The notes below the pieces were generated by a model that was given only the letters and a program-made list of their open reading frames with translations, was not told the origin of the DNA and searched no databases. A stretch of DNA of 64,000 nucleotides from the NCBI GenBank assembly GCA_037783415.1, contig JAZGTN010000236.1, forward strand, positions 1,302,001 to 1,366,000, written 5' to 3'. Positions 23,301-32,416 of the stretch are shown piece after piece; positions within the stretch are counted from its first letter, which is position 1; each line of letters opens with the position of its first letter. The stretch is from Leptasterias polaris. Taxonomy: Eukaryota; Echinodermata; Asteroidea; Forcipulatida; Asteriidae. A program made the position numbers and the translations under genes.

Positions 23301-25479
23301 TCGCCGGCAGATGGAATGACATCGACACGTTTGATGTCTGAGGCATTTCAGGATTCTGTTGACCGACCAGCTGTGTCACCAGGGGGCACTATCAGCAACG
23401 CAGACTACTCACAGACAGTCAAGAAGGTGATCCCTGCTGTCATGTTATTCTTAGAACATGCAACCCTTTTAAAATAAAATATGCAATAAATAAAGAGTAT
23501 CACAATGGTAATTGTCTCTCCCGTTAACTGCGCCATCTTTTTGGCAAGAGAGCTTTTGGATTGAACATAGCTAGCCAGATAGTCACCAAAAAACTCAACA
23601 TCTATTCGACCAACTGGCACTTGTTACTTTCTCCCCAGCTTGAATTTAACTTGGATTCTGTTACTCGCCAAGGCATCGAGGACGCCCAGGTTGATCACAT
23701 ACAAACTAATCAGCTGAGTGTTCGGTGTATGGACTACAAGAGATATGGATCTACATTCCTGAAAGAGTGTAGACTTAGCCCAGACGCTGTAGCGCAACTG
23801 GCCGTACAGGTATGTCATCAATAGACCATTAATTAGTTCTGACTAGTGTTCCACCGGAAGAAGCACTTTTTTCATTCAATGAAGAGGCAGTATTTTCTTT
23901 AAGAAGCGCTCTAAGTGTTTCCATCTGAAACATTCAGGAAAATAACATGATTTCCTTTGGAAAGGGCTCTTAGTGTTTCTATCCAAACATTGATAGAAAA
24001 TAGCCTGGTATCCTTTGGAAAGGGCTCTTATAGTGTTTCCATCTGAAACATTCAGGAACAGACATGATTTCCTTTGGGTAGGGCTCTTATTGTTTCCATC
24101 TGAAACATTCAGGAACAGACATGATTTCCTTTGGGAAGGGCTCTTAATGTTTCCATCTGAAACATTCAGGAACAGACATGATTTCCTTTGGAAAGGGCTT
24201 TAGTGTTTCCTTCTGAAACATCCAGGAACAGACATGATTTCCTTTGGGAAGGGCTCTTAGTAGAGTTTTCATCTGAAACATTCAGGAACAGACATGATTT
24301 CCTTTGGAAAGGGCTTTAGTGTTTCCATCTGAAACATTCAGGAACAGACATGATTTCCTTTGGGAAGGGCTCTTAGTAGAGTTTTCATCTGAAACATTCA
24401 GGAACAGACATGATTTCCTTTGGAAAGGGCTTTAGTGTTTCCATCTGAAACACTCAGGAACAGACATGATTTCCTTTGGGAGAGATCTTACTTTTTCCAT
24501 ATGAAACATTCAGGAAAAGGCATATTTTCCTTTGGAAAGGGCTCTTAGTGTTTCCATCTGAAACATTCAGGAAGAAGGCATGATATCCTTTGGAAGGTGC
24601 TCCTATAGTGTTTCCATCCGTAACGAAGGAGTGATGTTAAAAGAACAGGAATATTTCAGATTAATTCAAGTTTGTTTTCTGGTTGAAAAACAGATTGCTT
24701 TTCATCGAATAAATGGCTACACCCCAATAACCTTTGAGCATTGCAGTACAGCCCTCTACAAACACGGTCGTATGGAAATGATCTATTCTGCAACGTCAGA
24801 GACAAAGAGTTGCGCTGAGGCATTCAACGGAAGAATTTTAGTTAGTCCTGCAAAGAAAGTCAGTCTAATTAATGCATGCTCTGATAAACATAGACAGCTT
24901 ACAGCACAGGCGAAGGCTGGTATGTCTTAACAACCCGATTTTTGTTTACTCCATGTGTTTTCAATGAACTAGAGTTCTATTTTCAAGAAGGAGCTAGGAC
25001 TAGTCGAATTTACAAGCCTCATTCTTCAATAAATATCAAAGACATGTGGGTCAAAAGGTTTTGTTTAAAACAGTAAATTTTTTAAGGTTTGTTTTTAAAA
25101 TTAAATCTTGGGATATTGAAAAACACTTATACTTATTTATTGTGCGGTTTTGACAGGTCAAGGTTGGGAATGCCATCTGTTTGCGTTGGAAGCATTAGCG
25201 TCCAAGTCTGGAAAGTCCGTCTCTTTGTTCCAGGACCCTGCCTTTGCAAACGCCGTCACGCTGTCAACAAGCACCATGGGGGTACCTGTTGGTTGCAATG
25301 GTGCAGCGTTTCCTCCTGATTCACCTAATGGACTAGGGATCGCATACTCCATTAAGGAAGATGGCGTTCAGTGGATCAGTACAAGCTATAAGACATCACA
25401 AAGTTTGTCAGACTTTTTAGAATGTCTCCAACAAGCATCTGACGAGATTCATGAAGTTTTTGAGAAAGCCATCAAATAA
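17167..25479 (+). CDS. CPT2: Carnitine O-palmitoyltransferase 2-like gene (11 exons seen, 5' exon missing)
   Basis: Exons: 17167-17375 (or 17369), 17791-17850, 20202-20302, 20788-20921, 21160-21362, 21818-21976, 22260-22383, 23234-23426, 23639-23809, 24694-24919, 25157-25479. All introns are GT-AG and phases agree, giving about 633 residues; human CPT2 has 658, so the missing part is about the transit peptide. The family transfers acyl groups between CoA and carnitine, CPT2 at the inner mitochondrial membrane. Placement in CPT2 rests on [28 protein letters not shown]-like [28 protein letters not shown] and LSTST. The catalytic motif is EHSPADG (His codon 23298-23300). The carnitine-carboxylate residues are changed: Phe for Tyr (24733-24735), Met for Thr (24772-24774), Cys for Arg in the DRH motif (25171-25173). 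The product may have altered acceptor use or be inactive. A duplicated 5' end starts at 63250. Confidence 0.9.
17791..17850 (+). CDS. CPT2: CPT2-like exon b
   Basis: Acceptor AACTTTCAG, donor CAG|GTATTG, 60 bases, phase 1 in and out. Encodes [17 protein letters not shown], matching the conserved QNKHTSYIS stretch of CPT2. Confidence 0.85.
17999..19945 (+). repeat. 34-bp minisatellite, ~57 units, in CPT2-like intron b-c
   Basis: Unit parts CTGATGCTTCCTCTCAG and TACATTACCTTGTTTCC make 34 bases. Variant units (CCGTACGTTA, ATCCAGTAA, ATTAAATTA, GTGCATTA) recur in the same order about 950 bases apart (about 18417-18835 and 19371-19795), which indicates a higher-order duplication. Lies between exons ending 17850 and starting 20202. 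Confidence 0.97.
20080..20109. repeat. CA microsatellite
   Basis: ACACCCACAC followed by about 10 CA dinucleotides. Confidence 0.9.
20202..20302 (+). CDS. CPT2: CPT2-like exon c
   Basis: Encodes [11 protein letters not shown] and a partly conserved segment ending PAYMHQ. Family members have WFDMYL..R here. Donor CAG|GTGAGA. Confidence 0.85.
20374..20640. mobile_element. Repeat with (AAT)n abutting a SINE-like 3' end
   Basis: Positions 20374-20580 repeat 16171-16377. Directly after the (AAT)n run comes TTTATATAGCGC, then CTCAAAGCGCTT. Read on the minus strand this is a SINE-type 3' end with an (ATT)n tail. The two may be joined tail to tail at the shared run. Confidence 0.6.
20788..20921 (+). 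CDS. CPT2: CPT2-like exon d
   Basis: Encodes [17 protein letters not shown] and [15 protein letters not shown], both strongly CPT2-like. Acceptor TGTCACTAG, donor AG|GTAAGT, ends phase 2. Confidence 0.9.
21160..21362 (+). CDS. CPT2: CPT2-like exon e (later copied in inverse orientation)
   Basis: Encodes [20 protein letters not shown] and [20 protein letters not shown], the conserved core before the acyl-tunnel region. Donor GATG|GTAAGT. An inverted, mutated copy of this exon and its 3' intron lies at 27170-27815. Confidence 0.92.
21500..21765 (+). repeat. Dispersed intronic repeat, source copy
   Basis: A block running from CGTAAGACCGAAATAACAA to GATGACGACAGGTGAATTT recurs in reverse at 27170-27475 (continuing at 26760-26785 beyond the SINE), and partly again in reverse at 26500-26755. 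Confidence 0.8.
21818..21976 (+). CDS. CPT2: CPT2-like exon f
   Basis: Encodes IQGHLQFIL and [17 protein letters not shown], matching the LT.E.RD.WA..R signature of carnitine acyltransferases. Acceptor TTCTCTTCAG, donor G|GTACGT. Confidence 0.9.
22260..22383 (+). CDS. CPT2: CPT2-like exon g
   Basis: Encodes [14 protein letters not shown], nearly the CPT2 VDSAVFCLCLDD signature, then a loop ending GNVGN before the RWFDK motif. Donor AG|GTGAGT. Confidence 0.9.
23234..23426 (+). CDS. CPT2: CPT2-like exon h (catalytic His)
   Basis: Encodes [15 protein letters not shown] and then VEHSPADG, where His (23298-23300) corresponds to the catalytic base (His372 in human CPT2, His343 in mouse CrAT, from memory). 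Ends SQTVKK at donor AAG|GTGATC. Confidence 0.92.
23639..23809 (+). CDS. CPT2: CPT2-like exon i
   Basis: Encodes LEFNLDS and a helical segment ending [27 protein letters not shown] is a CPT2 hallmark. Acceptor TCTCCCCAG, donor CAG|GTATGT. Confidence 0.92.
23880..24625 (+). repeat. ~57-bp minisatellite, ~12 units, in CPT2-like intron i-j
   Basis: Units of 54-62 bases with TTTCCATCTGAAACATTCAGG, then ACATGATTTCCTTTGG, then AAGGGCTCTTAG. It ends less than 70 bases before exon j. Unit length varies by small indels. Confidence 0.93.
24694..24919 (+). CDS. CPT2: CPT2-like exon j (altered carnitine pocket)
   Basis: Encodes [20 protein letters not shown] where the family has TYES.ST..F.HGRTETIR. 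The Tyr and Thr that bind the carnitine carboxylate (Tyr452 and Thr465 in mouse CrAT) are Phe and Met here. The acceptor AAAAACAG is purine-rich, and a minisatellite lies just upstream. Confidence 0.9.
25157..25479 (+). CDS. CPT2: CPT2-like exon k (C-terminal)
   Basis: Encodes [14 protein letters not shown] where the family has GQGFDRHLFAL; the Arg (Arg518 in mouse CrAT) is Cys. LSTSTMG retains the STS motif (from 25264). Stop TAA at 25477-25479. Confidence 0.92.
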
Positions 25480-26499
25480 TGTTTTGAAAGTCTCCCATAT
25501 TGCGGTACGCAAATAGTAAACTGCTAATCATGAATGTTGCACAATCAGTTAAACAATCCGGAAGTACCAAGACATTACATTGATAGAAGCAAATATGTAC
25601 CGTGCGTTTAGGTTATTAAACGTACCATGTAGTGAATTTTTATTTTGTTAGAATGGATTGCATAAACCACGTCAAAAGGTGATTAAACCCAGCTTACTAT
25701 TAACCAAGTGAACCAAGCTTGCGAATAATTTGTTTTTCTTCTTCTATCATTTCCCCTTCCTAGGCCGTGCACATTTTGGGAGTCTGGTTTGCTCTGAGAG
25801 GTTCCTTTTTAAGATAGCAAGACTAAATAAAACACCTTCGTGCCAATCATTAACTTGTTACCGACATTTCTGAAGATTTGTAGGGTCCGAATACAGCAGG
25901 TCCGCGGGTTCAAGCCTCGGTAGGCCTACAGGCATACACTTGCCTTGTTCAGACACAGTACTAAAGTCGCCTAAATCATGGTTCAACCTGATGGTTGACC
26001 TCTTTAAACCGAAGATAAACCGCACTGGTTAATGGATAGTTTTATTTTTTACGACCGCCCCCCTCTGCTCGAAAAGTTTAACCGGTTCGGGTCTAACTTA
26101 GTACGCTGTCTGAACATGGCCAATGATGGGTTAGGGTCAGGATGATTGGTCGTTGTCTCTACAGCCTCAACATTTAGACCAAGCATGCACCTCATTCCGG
26201 GCTAACGCATGCATATGAGAGTTTACTAATGGTTTCAACATTTTTAGATTCTTTTGGAAATTGGTGGAATGTTCTCTTCGTGTCACAACAACAAAACACT
26301 TGTTTCAAGCAACAAATTATTTCAATTACTGCAATAATTGTTGCAAGACATTTGGAGAGTGTTAATATTCCTACTGTATTAATTTAACAACGTTTACAAT
26401 ATGAACGACGAAAAAAATTGTATTTATGAAGTGCTTATAAGTAATCCATTCGAGCAAAACTTGGGAGACAATATTCCGTAATAATACAGTGTAATGCAT
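25480..26499. other. 3' flank of the CPT2-like gene; probable 3' UTR then non-coding
   Basis: No coding sequence seen. A GGGTTCAAGCCTCGG string near 25907 resembles a tRNA B box and may be a SINE fragment. The rest is AT-rich. Confidence 0.5.
25826..25831 (+). promoter_or_regulatory. Candidate polyadenylation signal AATAAA
   Basis: AATAAA about 347 bases after the CPT2-like stop codon. No transcript evidence; chance occurrence is possible in AT-rich DNA. Confidence 0.3.
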
Positions 26500-26759
26500 A
26501 TTTTAGGCAACGTAGCATTTACAAGCTAATATTACCATAATTTTGTGTGTGTAATTTGGGTCACAAATTGGTGGGTGTGGCAAGCAGTAGCAACAAGTGT
26601 AGTTGGTGCAAGGGGTCAATAGTGAAGCTAGTGCACTACCAGGCAAATAAGATTATAATGATATTACATCTTACACTTTTATAGTTTTTTGTATAGTTTT
26701 TTGATAGGTTTTTGTTTATATTCTTGTTATTTCGGTCTTACGACGTCATTTCGTTGTAT
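26500..26759 (-). repeat. Partial inverted copy of the intronic repeat
   Basis: On the minus strand this reads CGTAAGACCGAAATAACAA through the CTTGCACCAACT block, like 21514-21690, then continues with GTAAATGCTACGTTGCC, which is also found in the neighbouring inverted copy at about 27200. Confidence 0.75.
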
Positions 26760-26785
26760 TGATCAAACTCACCTGTCGTCATAAT

Positions 26786-27167
26786 AGTGGCTTCTTATAT
26801 AGCGCTCATATCTGTCACTCAGTGACACTCAAGGCGCTTCCAAAGTCAGTATTTTCCTGCAAGGTATGTGGAGCTCTGAAGCACGAGACCTATTCATTTT
26901 ACATGCACCATGTAATGGTTTTACAAGGTGCTGTGGCGCAATATGCAGCCAATCAAACCAGGAACACCGGGGCGAACCCCTTCTCTTTTCGATAAGTGCA
27001 CTGGGTTCTTTTACGTGCATTACACAACACACGGGACCAACGGCTTTACGTCCCATCCGAAGAATTGCTTAAGGACACAAGTGTCGCGACCGGGACTCGA
27101 ACCCACATCATGCTAAACAGAAACACCAGAGCTTGAGTCCGGTGCTCTTATCCGCTCGGCCACGACA
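26786..27167 (-). mobile_element. tRNA-Leu-derived SINE
   Basis: Minus-strand head at 27082-27167 has an A box (TGGCCGAGCGG), a 5-bp anticodon stem around loop CTCAAGC (CAA, Leu), a class II variable arm and a B box (GGTTCGAGTCC). The body carries GGACGTAAAGCC and TGCACGTAAAAGAACCC, resembling conserved central domains of metazoan SINEs, and a 3' end GCGCTATATAAGAAGCC. Nine-base flanking repeats CGTCATAAT (26777) and CGTCATCAT (27168) mark the insertion. It is less likely a real tRNA gene because the stems are imperfect and the body is attached. Confidence 0.8.
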
Positions 27168-27169
27168 CG

Positions 27170-27815
27170 TCATCATCCAAATAATTTATGTTGCGCACAT
27201 TTTAGGCGACGTAGCATTTACACACTTATATTATCATCATGTTGTGTTATTTGATTCCCCCTAAAAGATTGGCTGGGCAGACAGTAGCCACAAGTGAAGA
27301 TGGTGCATGGGGTAAATACTAGCTGATAAGCTACTACCAGGCAAGATTAACAAATGAGACTATATAATGATTGACATCCCACACTTATATAGTTTTTTAA
27401 TGTGTAGTTTTGTGTAGTTTTTGTTTTATATTTTACGTTTATAATATTGTTATTTCGGTCTTACGACGATGCTCGAAAAGCACTGCAATGTACTCCTATT
27501 TTCCGAGACATGTGGAAAACAATCCCAATACTTGGTTTTGATTTGATTGAACCCCCGGTTCCATCGCAGATGTCTGAACCACAGATGTCTAAAACATTTG
27601 GGAAGTTTTTCATCTATTTACTTACCATCTTCTTCCAGAACATCAAATACATACATATGACTCCTGCACATCACCAGCACATGACGTTTGGTCACGTCAC
27701 AAAACAACCCATCCCTGGTTGGTTTAGGGATTCTTGTTGCATCGAGTAGACGATGAAATTGACTCATATCCATAAATGATACATATTGCTTTTCAGTGCG
27801 TGTCTGTATATCACG
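27170..27815 (-). pseudogene. Inverted copy of CPT2-like exon e and its 3' intron
   Basis: The minus strand at 27618-27815 matches exon e from YRHA through VFDVLEED, including the GATG|GTAAGT donor. Changes include Gly to Ser in CR(G/S)HMY and a disrupted N-terminal part where HPLD reads differently. The intronic part continues to 27170 and resumes beyond the SINE at 26760-26785, so the SINE inserted after the copy formed. There is no start, no neighbouring exons and no acceptor, so it is a non-functional fragment. Confidence 0.85.
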
Positions 27816-28439
27816 GGCAGACAGACACTTGTATAACATGCAGTTTCCCCAATTCCAAAACTCCGCATTAATGCCTTCTGTGTTATTTTATGGTTAGTGC
27901 GTGAACTTGTGTACTTTGATTCTGGAATTTGAGGCATGGTTGCAAATTTTATCTTTTGTTCCCACAATATTTTGTTTATTTTGACGCCCTAAAAAATGTT
28001 GGTTTTCGTGTCGTTGTTTTAAATATTCCATTTTTTTTTTCATATAATGTTGTCAAAATTTTACTAAATTTGTCAGCTTTGTCCTTCAGCTTAAGTTTAC
28101 ATTATATTGTGGTTGTTTGCTTTGTTTCTGGGTTTTGGGTTAAATTTTTTCAAATGGTTTTCATTTTGAACTTTTGGAGGTGTTTGCGATCAATTTATAA
28201 GTTTTGTTAATTAATAGTTATTATTATTTTTGATCTGTGGTTGTTGATATTATCTTTGTTAAAAGTTGGAATTGTTTCTTTGATTTGCGTTTTTGATGTT
28301 AGTTTTCTAAAAAATTGTAGTTATAGTTTCCTTTCCTTTTTGTGTCGCCCATAGTTTATGTGTATACGAAACGAGTCAAGTATTGCTGTAAGATCCCGAC
28401 AGAATCAGGGACGTGTCCATTGTTCTGGCGAGCCAAAGT
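27816..28439. other. T-rich non-coding
   Basis: Strongly T-biased on the + strand (27960-28330). No gene seen; the 93-codon frame there has low-complexity composition. Confidence 0.5.
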
Positions 28440-28830
28440 AGAGTATAAGCAAAGTCTTTAAATTATTTTGGAGATATCTCTAAACTATTGAGAGATATCT
28501 GTAAATCATTTTAAAATATATCAAAATGTTTGGAGATATCGCTGAATATTTAAAAATATCATTAAATGTTTAGAGATATCTCTTAATCGTTTAAAGGACA
28601 ATTTAATTTTATAAATAAGTGCGACGGAACATCATTTTTGTTAATTATTTAAAGTTATCTTTAATTTATTTGAGGAAATTCATTTAGAGAATGCTTCTTA
28701 ATGTTTTAAAGATATCTCTAAATCATTTAGAGATATTTCTAAACGATTTAGAAATATCGATAAATGAATTCGAGGTATCTCTAAATGATTTAAAGATATC
28801 TTTAAATACATTGAAGACATCGTCGATTGC
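28440..28830. repeat. Field of GATATC-centred palindromes
   Basis: Repeated TTTAGAGATATCTCTAAAT-type palindromes with variants (GAAATATC, TAAAGATATCTTTAAA), spaced by roughly 15-25 bases, with a gap around 28590-28680. Strong cruciform potential; no coding. Confidence 0.8.
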
Positions 28831-29334
28831 ATAAACATTTTTTTAAAGACGTTGCTAATGCTAATAAATGCTACTTTGGCTGGCCATAATTATTTAGCAA
28901 GTCAATGACACCATTAAAGGTTACATATTCAAGACTACGGAGTTAGACTGAGTTAGACCCAGATGCCTTTGGCATGATACCGGTGATAATTAGCCAACCA
29001 AATAACTTTATTTGTTGTTCACTAGCCTATCTAAAATGATTCTTACCCTTTTAGTGGATATTCTTATTAACGAAAGAATTTCGCTCCCGGTTATAAAATA
29101 GCCGTTTTAGAAACCAGCTAGGTGTTCGGCTGCGGCTTGAGGAGACGGCTTGGGCGACATCCGCCTGTCTGAAATGTCCCGTACCAAAAGTGTAAATTTT
29201 CTAAATTATTGACTCAGCCAAAGTTGTAGCCAAAGCCCTAAGCCGTTGTTTCGAAAAGGGTTTTTAATAACTGCCATCTATCTGACAGTGTATTTATTTA
29301 CCAAGTCATCTTTCTACACACCCTACTCTCTATA
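28831..29334. other. Non-coding
   Basis: Nothing recognised, apart from a GGCTGCGGCTTGAGGAGACGG stretch at 29120 with a partly complementary AAAGCCCTAAGCCG near 29230 that may be a small MITE. Confidence 0.4.
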
Positions 29335-29724
29335 AAAACAAATCCCGGGTCACAATGGGAGACTTTAGAACGATAGGTGGCAGCAGACTTACCAGGTAAA
29401 TTTCCACTGTTTACGTAGTTCTGAGCATGCGCACATTACCCACAACAATGGATTTACCTGGTAAGTCAGCTGCCACCATAGCGTCCCAAAAGTCCCCCAT
29501 TGAACCAGATTCCGGGTCCTGCGGGCTTAAACCATATTTGTCTCAGAATGACCCGGAACCTGTGTCAAAAAGACCCCAAAATACTTGGTCAAACTGACGC
29601 ATAATCCGTGTTAAAATTTCATTTTTTTAAAACCAGATTCCGGGCCAACCTGACACAGAAATGGATCAGGACACTTGGGAACCGGATTCCGGCTCAATTC
29701 TGACCCAGTAAGTTTTTAGAGTGT
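29335..29724. mobile_element. MITE with a nested palindromic MITE
   Basis: Outer ends ACTCTCTATAAAAACA at 29335 and, reversed, ACACTCTAAAAAC at 29712-29724, with CCGGGTCA / GGGTCAGAATT subterminal blocks. Inside, 29353-29400 (CAATGGGAGACTTT, GGTGGCAGCAGACTTACC) is inverted at 29452-29512. Confidence 0.65.
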
Positions 29725-30539
29725 AACCTCGTCTATTCGTTTTTGCAATGGTATTTTTAACACAACCAGCTTTCAAACACAATCAGTATTAAAACATAAT
29801 CAGTATTCACAAACACACACACAAAACAAAAACATAACAAATTAACACAACAAAATATGTATAAAAAATTAAACATTAACATCTATTTAATCAGTTTCTA
29901 ATCAACAAATATAAATGAATAGAAAAGAAGACCCTACGGATACATACACACACAAATACACAAATAGGCTACTTTACATACCCCAAGGTACTCCTTATCA
30001 AAAACAGTTATCGTTTGAAAATGGCCCTTTCTTCACATCATCCCTGAAATTCTTACTGTTAAGGGAAAATAAAATGTAACTTAATCTACGTAGAATGATT
30101 GTTATACCGGTATAGTTCCCCAAAATGGACAACCCACAATTATGAATGGCGTAACTGTGGACATTTTCATTTTGGGGGCAAGAGGTGAAACTAAACAAGT
30201 GGGAGGCTTGTTTTTTAGCTGCGTATTGAAAGATTGGCGACTACTTTTGTTTTGGGTCTAAAAAGAAAAGCAAGCATATCCACACACAGGGGGCCAAACA
30301 AGACTTACATCAGGTAGTTGGACCGAAATGATGTCCAGTTGACCAAAGAAAACTGGTCACTTTATGTCAAAACTCCCGCGCAGCTTTCTTTTTGATGTAT
30401 CAAACCATTCATTTGTCTTGAGTAAAAAAAAGGAACATATTATTGTGTGTGCACCACACAATTCACAATTACTAGTGATTGAATCATGCGCCAAACCTCA
30501 TTTGTAAACCCACAACTATTTCCACAAAGATTTGAAGGT
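29725..30539. other. Non-coding, A-rich
   Basis: A-rich ACACA/AAAC stretch at 29760-29980, then unremarkable sequence. No gene seen. Confidence 0.5.
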
Positions 30540-30549
30540 CATTTCATCT

Positions 30550-30850
30550 GGGGATTGTTGAAATAGCTATCTGCGTAAAGCACTTGCCTCTCACAACTGT
30601 GGCCCTGGCTCGATTCCCGGCTAAGGCCAGCAGAGATGCGCGTTGGTTCTCTCCAATGCCGCACTGCTATTTCGCCCTCCTGACAAATCAAACTGTTTCG
30701 ATCACTGGTTGTGCTCTGTGGTTATTATGGGTCGGTGTGGCTGGCTGCTAAAGGTGCACTTAACATGCCTGGGGCTCGAACACTGAGTGGCCACGTCCAT
30801 TGCAAGTCAGATCCTTAGCTGCCAGTAAGGATGATTAACCCCCCAAATTA
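30550..30850 (+). mobile_element. Probable tRNA-derived SINE
   Basis: A degenerate tRNA-like start (ATAGCTATCTGCGTAAAGCA) is followed by B box GGCTCGATTCCCGGC at 30607-30621, a body to about 30830, and an AT-rich end with TTATTATAATAAC. The tRNA resemblance is typical of invertebrate SINEs. No clear flanking duplication found. Confidence 0.55.
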
Positions 30851-31191
30851 TTATAATAACATTGTACACGGCTAGTTTTTACTTCCGAATTTGTTTTGGG
30901 TAAACTGTGCGCCGAAAATTGCCCTATTTTGTTCACTAGCGTAGAGCCTCTTTTTGTTTAAAATTTTGGATGGCATAGCTTAAATAACTCAACCTAAATG
31001 TTTTGAAAGCATAACAGACTTTTAAAAATGAGGTTGAGGGAATGTTTGTTGAGTATGTTTGAGGGACTACTTACGGTGGTGCACCTGGTGATTGCATTGT
31101 TGCCTTGCGTTATGCACTTAAGACAAGAATGACCGAATGAATCGTCTTCATTATTTACATAGTAGGGATGTTAACTGTTGTAACTGTGGCC

Positions 31192-31563
31192 CCTGTAGTG
31201 TTAGCCTTTTGTCAAGGCCATCGTGGCTTGGACAGCTTTGTAAACAGTGGAGCGACTGGAACGAGAGACCACGCGCGCGAGCCGAGTGGCGAAGCCACGA
31301 GTGCCTTTTCCAACTTGTTTTCGGTTTTTGTAATGAATCATTCATGAAGTATGAAACGTGTGTTATGCACTTCTGATTGGTTTGGACTTTTGCTACCGTT
31401 TCGGGTAGCAAAAGTCGAGATTATAAAGAAACACATAAGAAACCGCAAACAAGTTGGAAAAGGCCCTCGTGGCTTCGCCACTCGCGTGCCTGGTCTCCAT
31501 TTCAGTCGCTTGGGATCGCGGCTCCAAGACACGAAGGCCTTTACAAAAGGCTACTGTAGTGTT
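31192..31563. mobile_element. Foldback element with ~130-bp inverted arms
   Basis: Left arm 31192-31330 and right arm 31431-31563 are imperfect inverses. Shared blocks are GTAG.GTTAGCCTTTTGT, GTGGCGAAGCCACGAG and CCTTTTCCAACTTGTTT. A hairpin (TTTTGCTACC / GGGTAGCAAAA) sits at 31387-31412 near the centre. Frames across the arms occur on both strands and are artefacts. Confidence 0.75.
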
Positions 31564-31675
31564 GGCTTCGGATGTGGTCGTCACCTTGGTCGTCGCCTTG
31601 GTCGTCGTGGTGGCTGCGGTCGTCACCTTGGTCGTCGTGATGGCTGCGGTCCTCGCCTGGGTCGTGATGTCTTTT
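31564..31675 (+). repeat. GTCGTC-rich minisatellite
   Basis: Short imperfect repeats of CACCTTGGTCGTCG and GATGGCTGCGGTC in tandem. Confidence 0.7.
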
Positions 31676-32349
31676 TAGGGGTTGACACACATAATTATGG
31701 CTATTTCCGTACACGGGGTGGGGCAGCATTTCTTGGCGTCCAGGCAGTCGTAGTCGCTTAAACTGATGCGGCAACTATTTGGACATGGCTTTACTCATAC
31801 AGTGCTGTCAAACACAGGGTCGGTTTGCGCAGGACATAATAATGTCGTCCCTTTTCACCCCTGTATCGCAGAGAGTAATTTGTAAAAAGAGAATTAAAAC
31901 CAGTTCAGACTGATGGAAAAAAGTGGCGTCCTTATGCTGCCGCCATCTTGGTCATACTCCCTGTATCCAGATACAGTAATGGATGCTAATATTCATTGTA
32001 CAAAAAGGAACCAGAATGTTTTCTTTCCAGACTCAGTTTGGTTACATTGATTGAATTTGGAGAATTCAACATGGGGGGTCCAACAATCGCGTGAGAAACA
32101 CAAGAAAAGAAATATTAACATCCATTATTCAACAAGGGATTACCTACACCGCCTGGGCTGACTGTTTTGCATTTCCGGGCGAAAAGAGTAAATCACCATA
32201 AAGGCAGAATAGTCGCCTGGACGAAATAGTAGTACGGATAATGGTGTTCTAAATACACTTCCGTAACATTCTCGTACGGTTACACACCTTTGTTCCGACA
32301 CCCCTACGTTCCGATACCATGTTCCGACCCCTAATGTGTTTTCCTATAA
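31676..32349. other. Non-coding
   Basis: No gene or repeat recognised, apart from GTTCCGA-type motifs at 32290-32330. Confidence 0.4.
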
Positions 32350-32416
32350 TCCTAATCCTAACCATTACCTTTACCTGAACCCTATATAAACCCTAACCCT
32401 AACCCCAACCCTAGCG
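32350..32416. repeat. Short degenerate CCCTAA tract
   Basis: AATCCTAATCCTAACC followed by CCCTAA units, isolated from the main telomere-like blocks. Confidence 0.75.

Noticed and set aside
27082..27167. Functional tRNA-Leu(CAA) gene
   Set aside because: The T and acceptor stems are imperfect and the sequence continues into a SINE body with flanking duplications.
31351..31761. 136-codon frame with repeated GRRxGCGRHLG
   Set aside because: Spans a foldback arm and a GTCGTC minisatellite.
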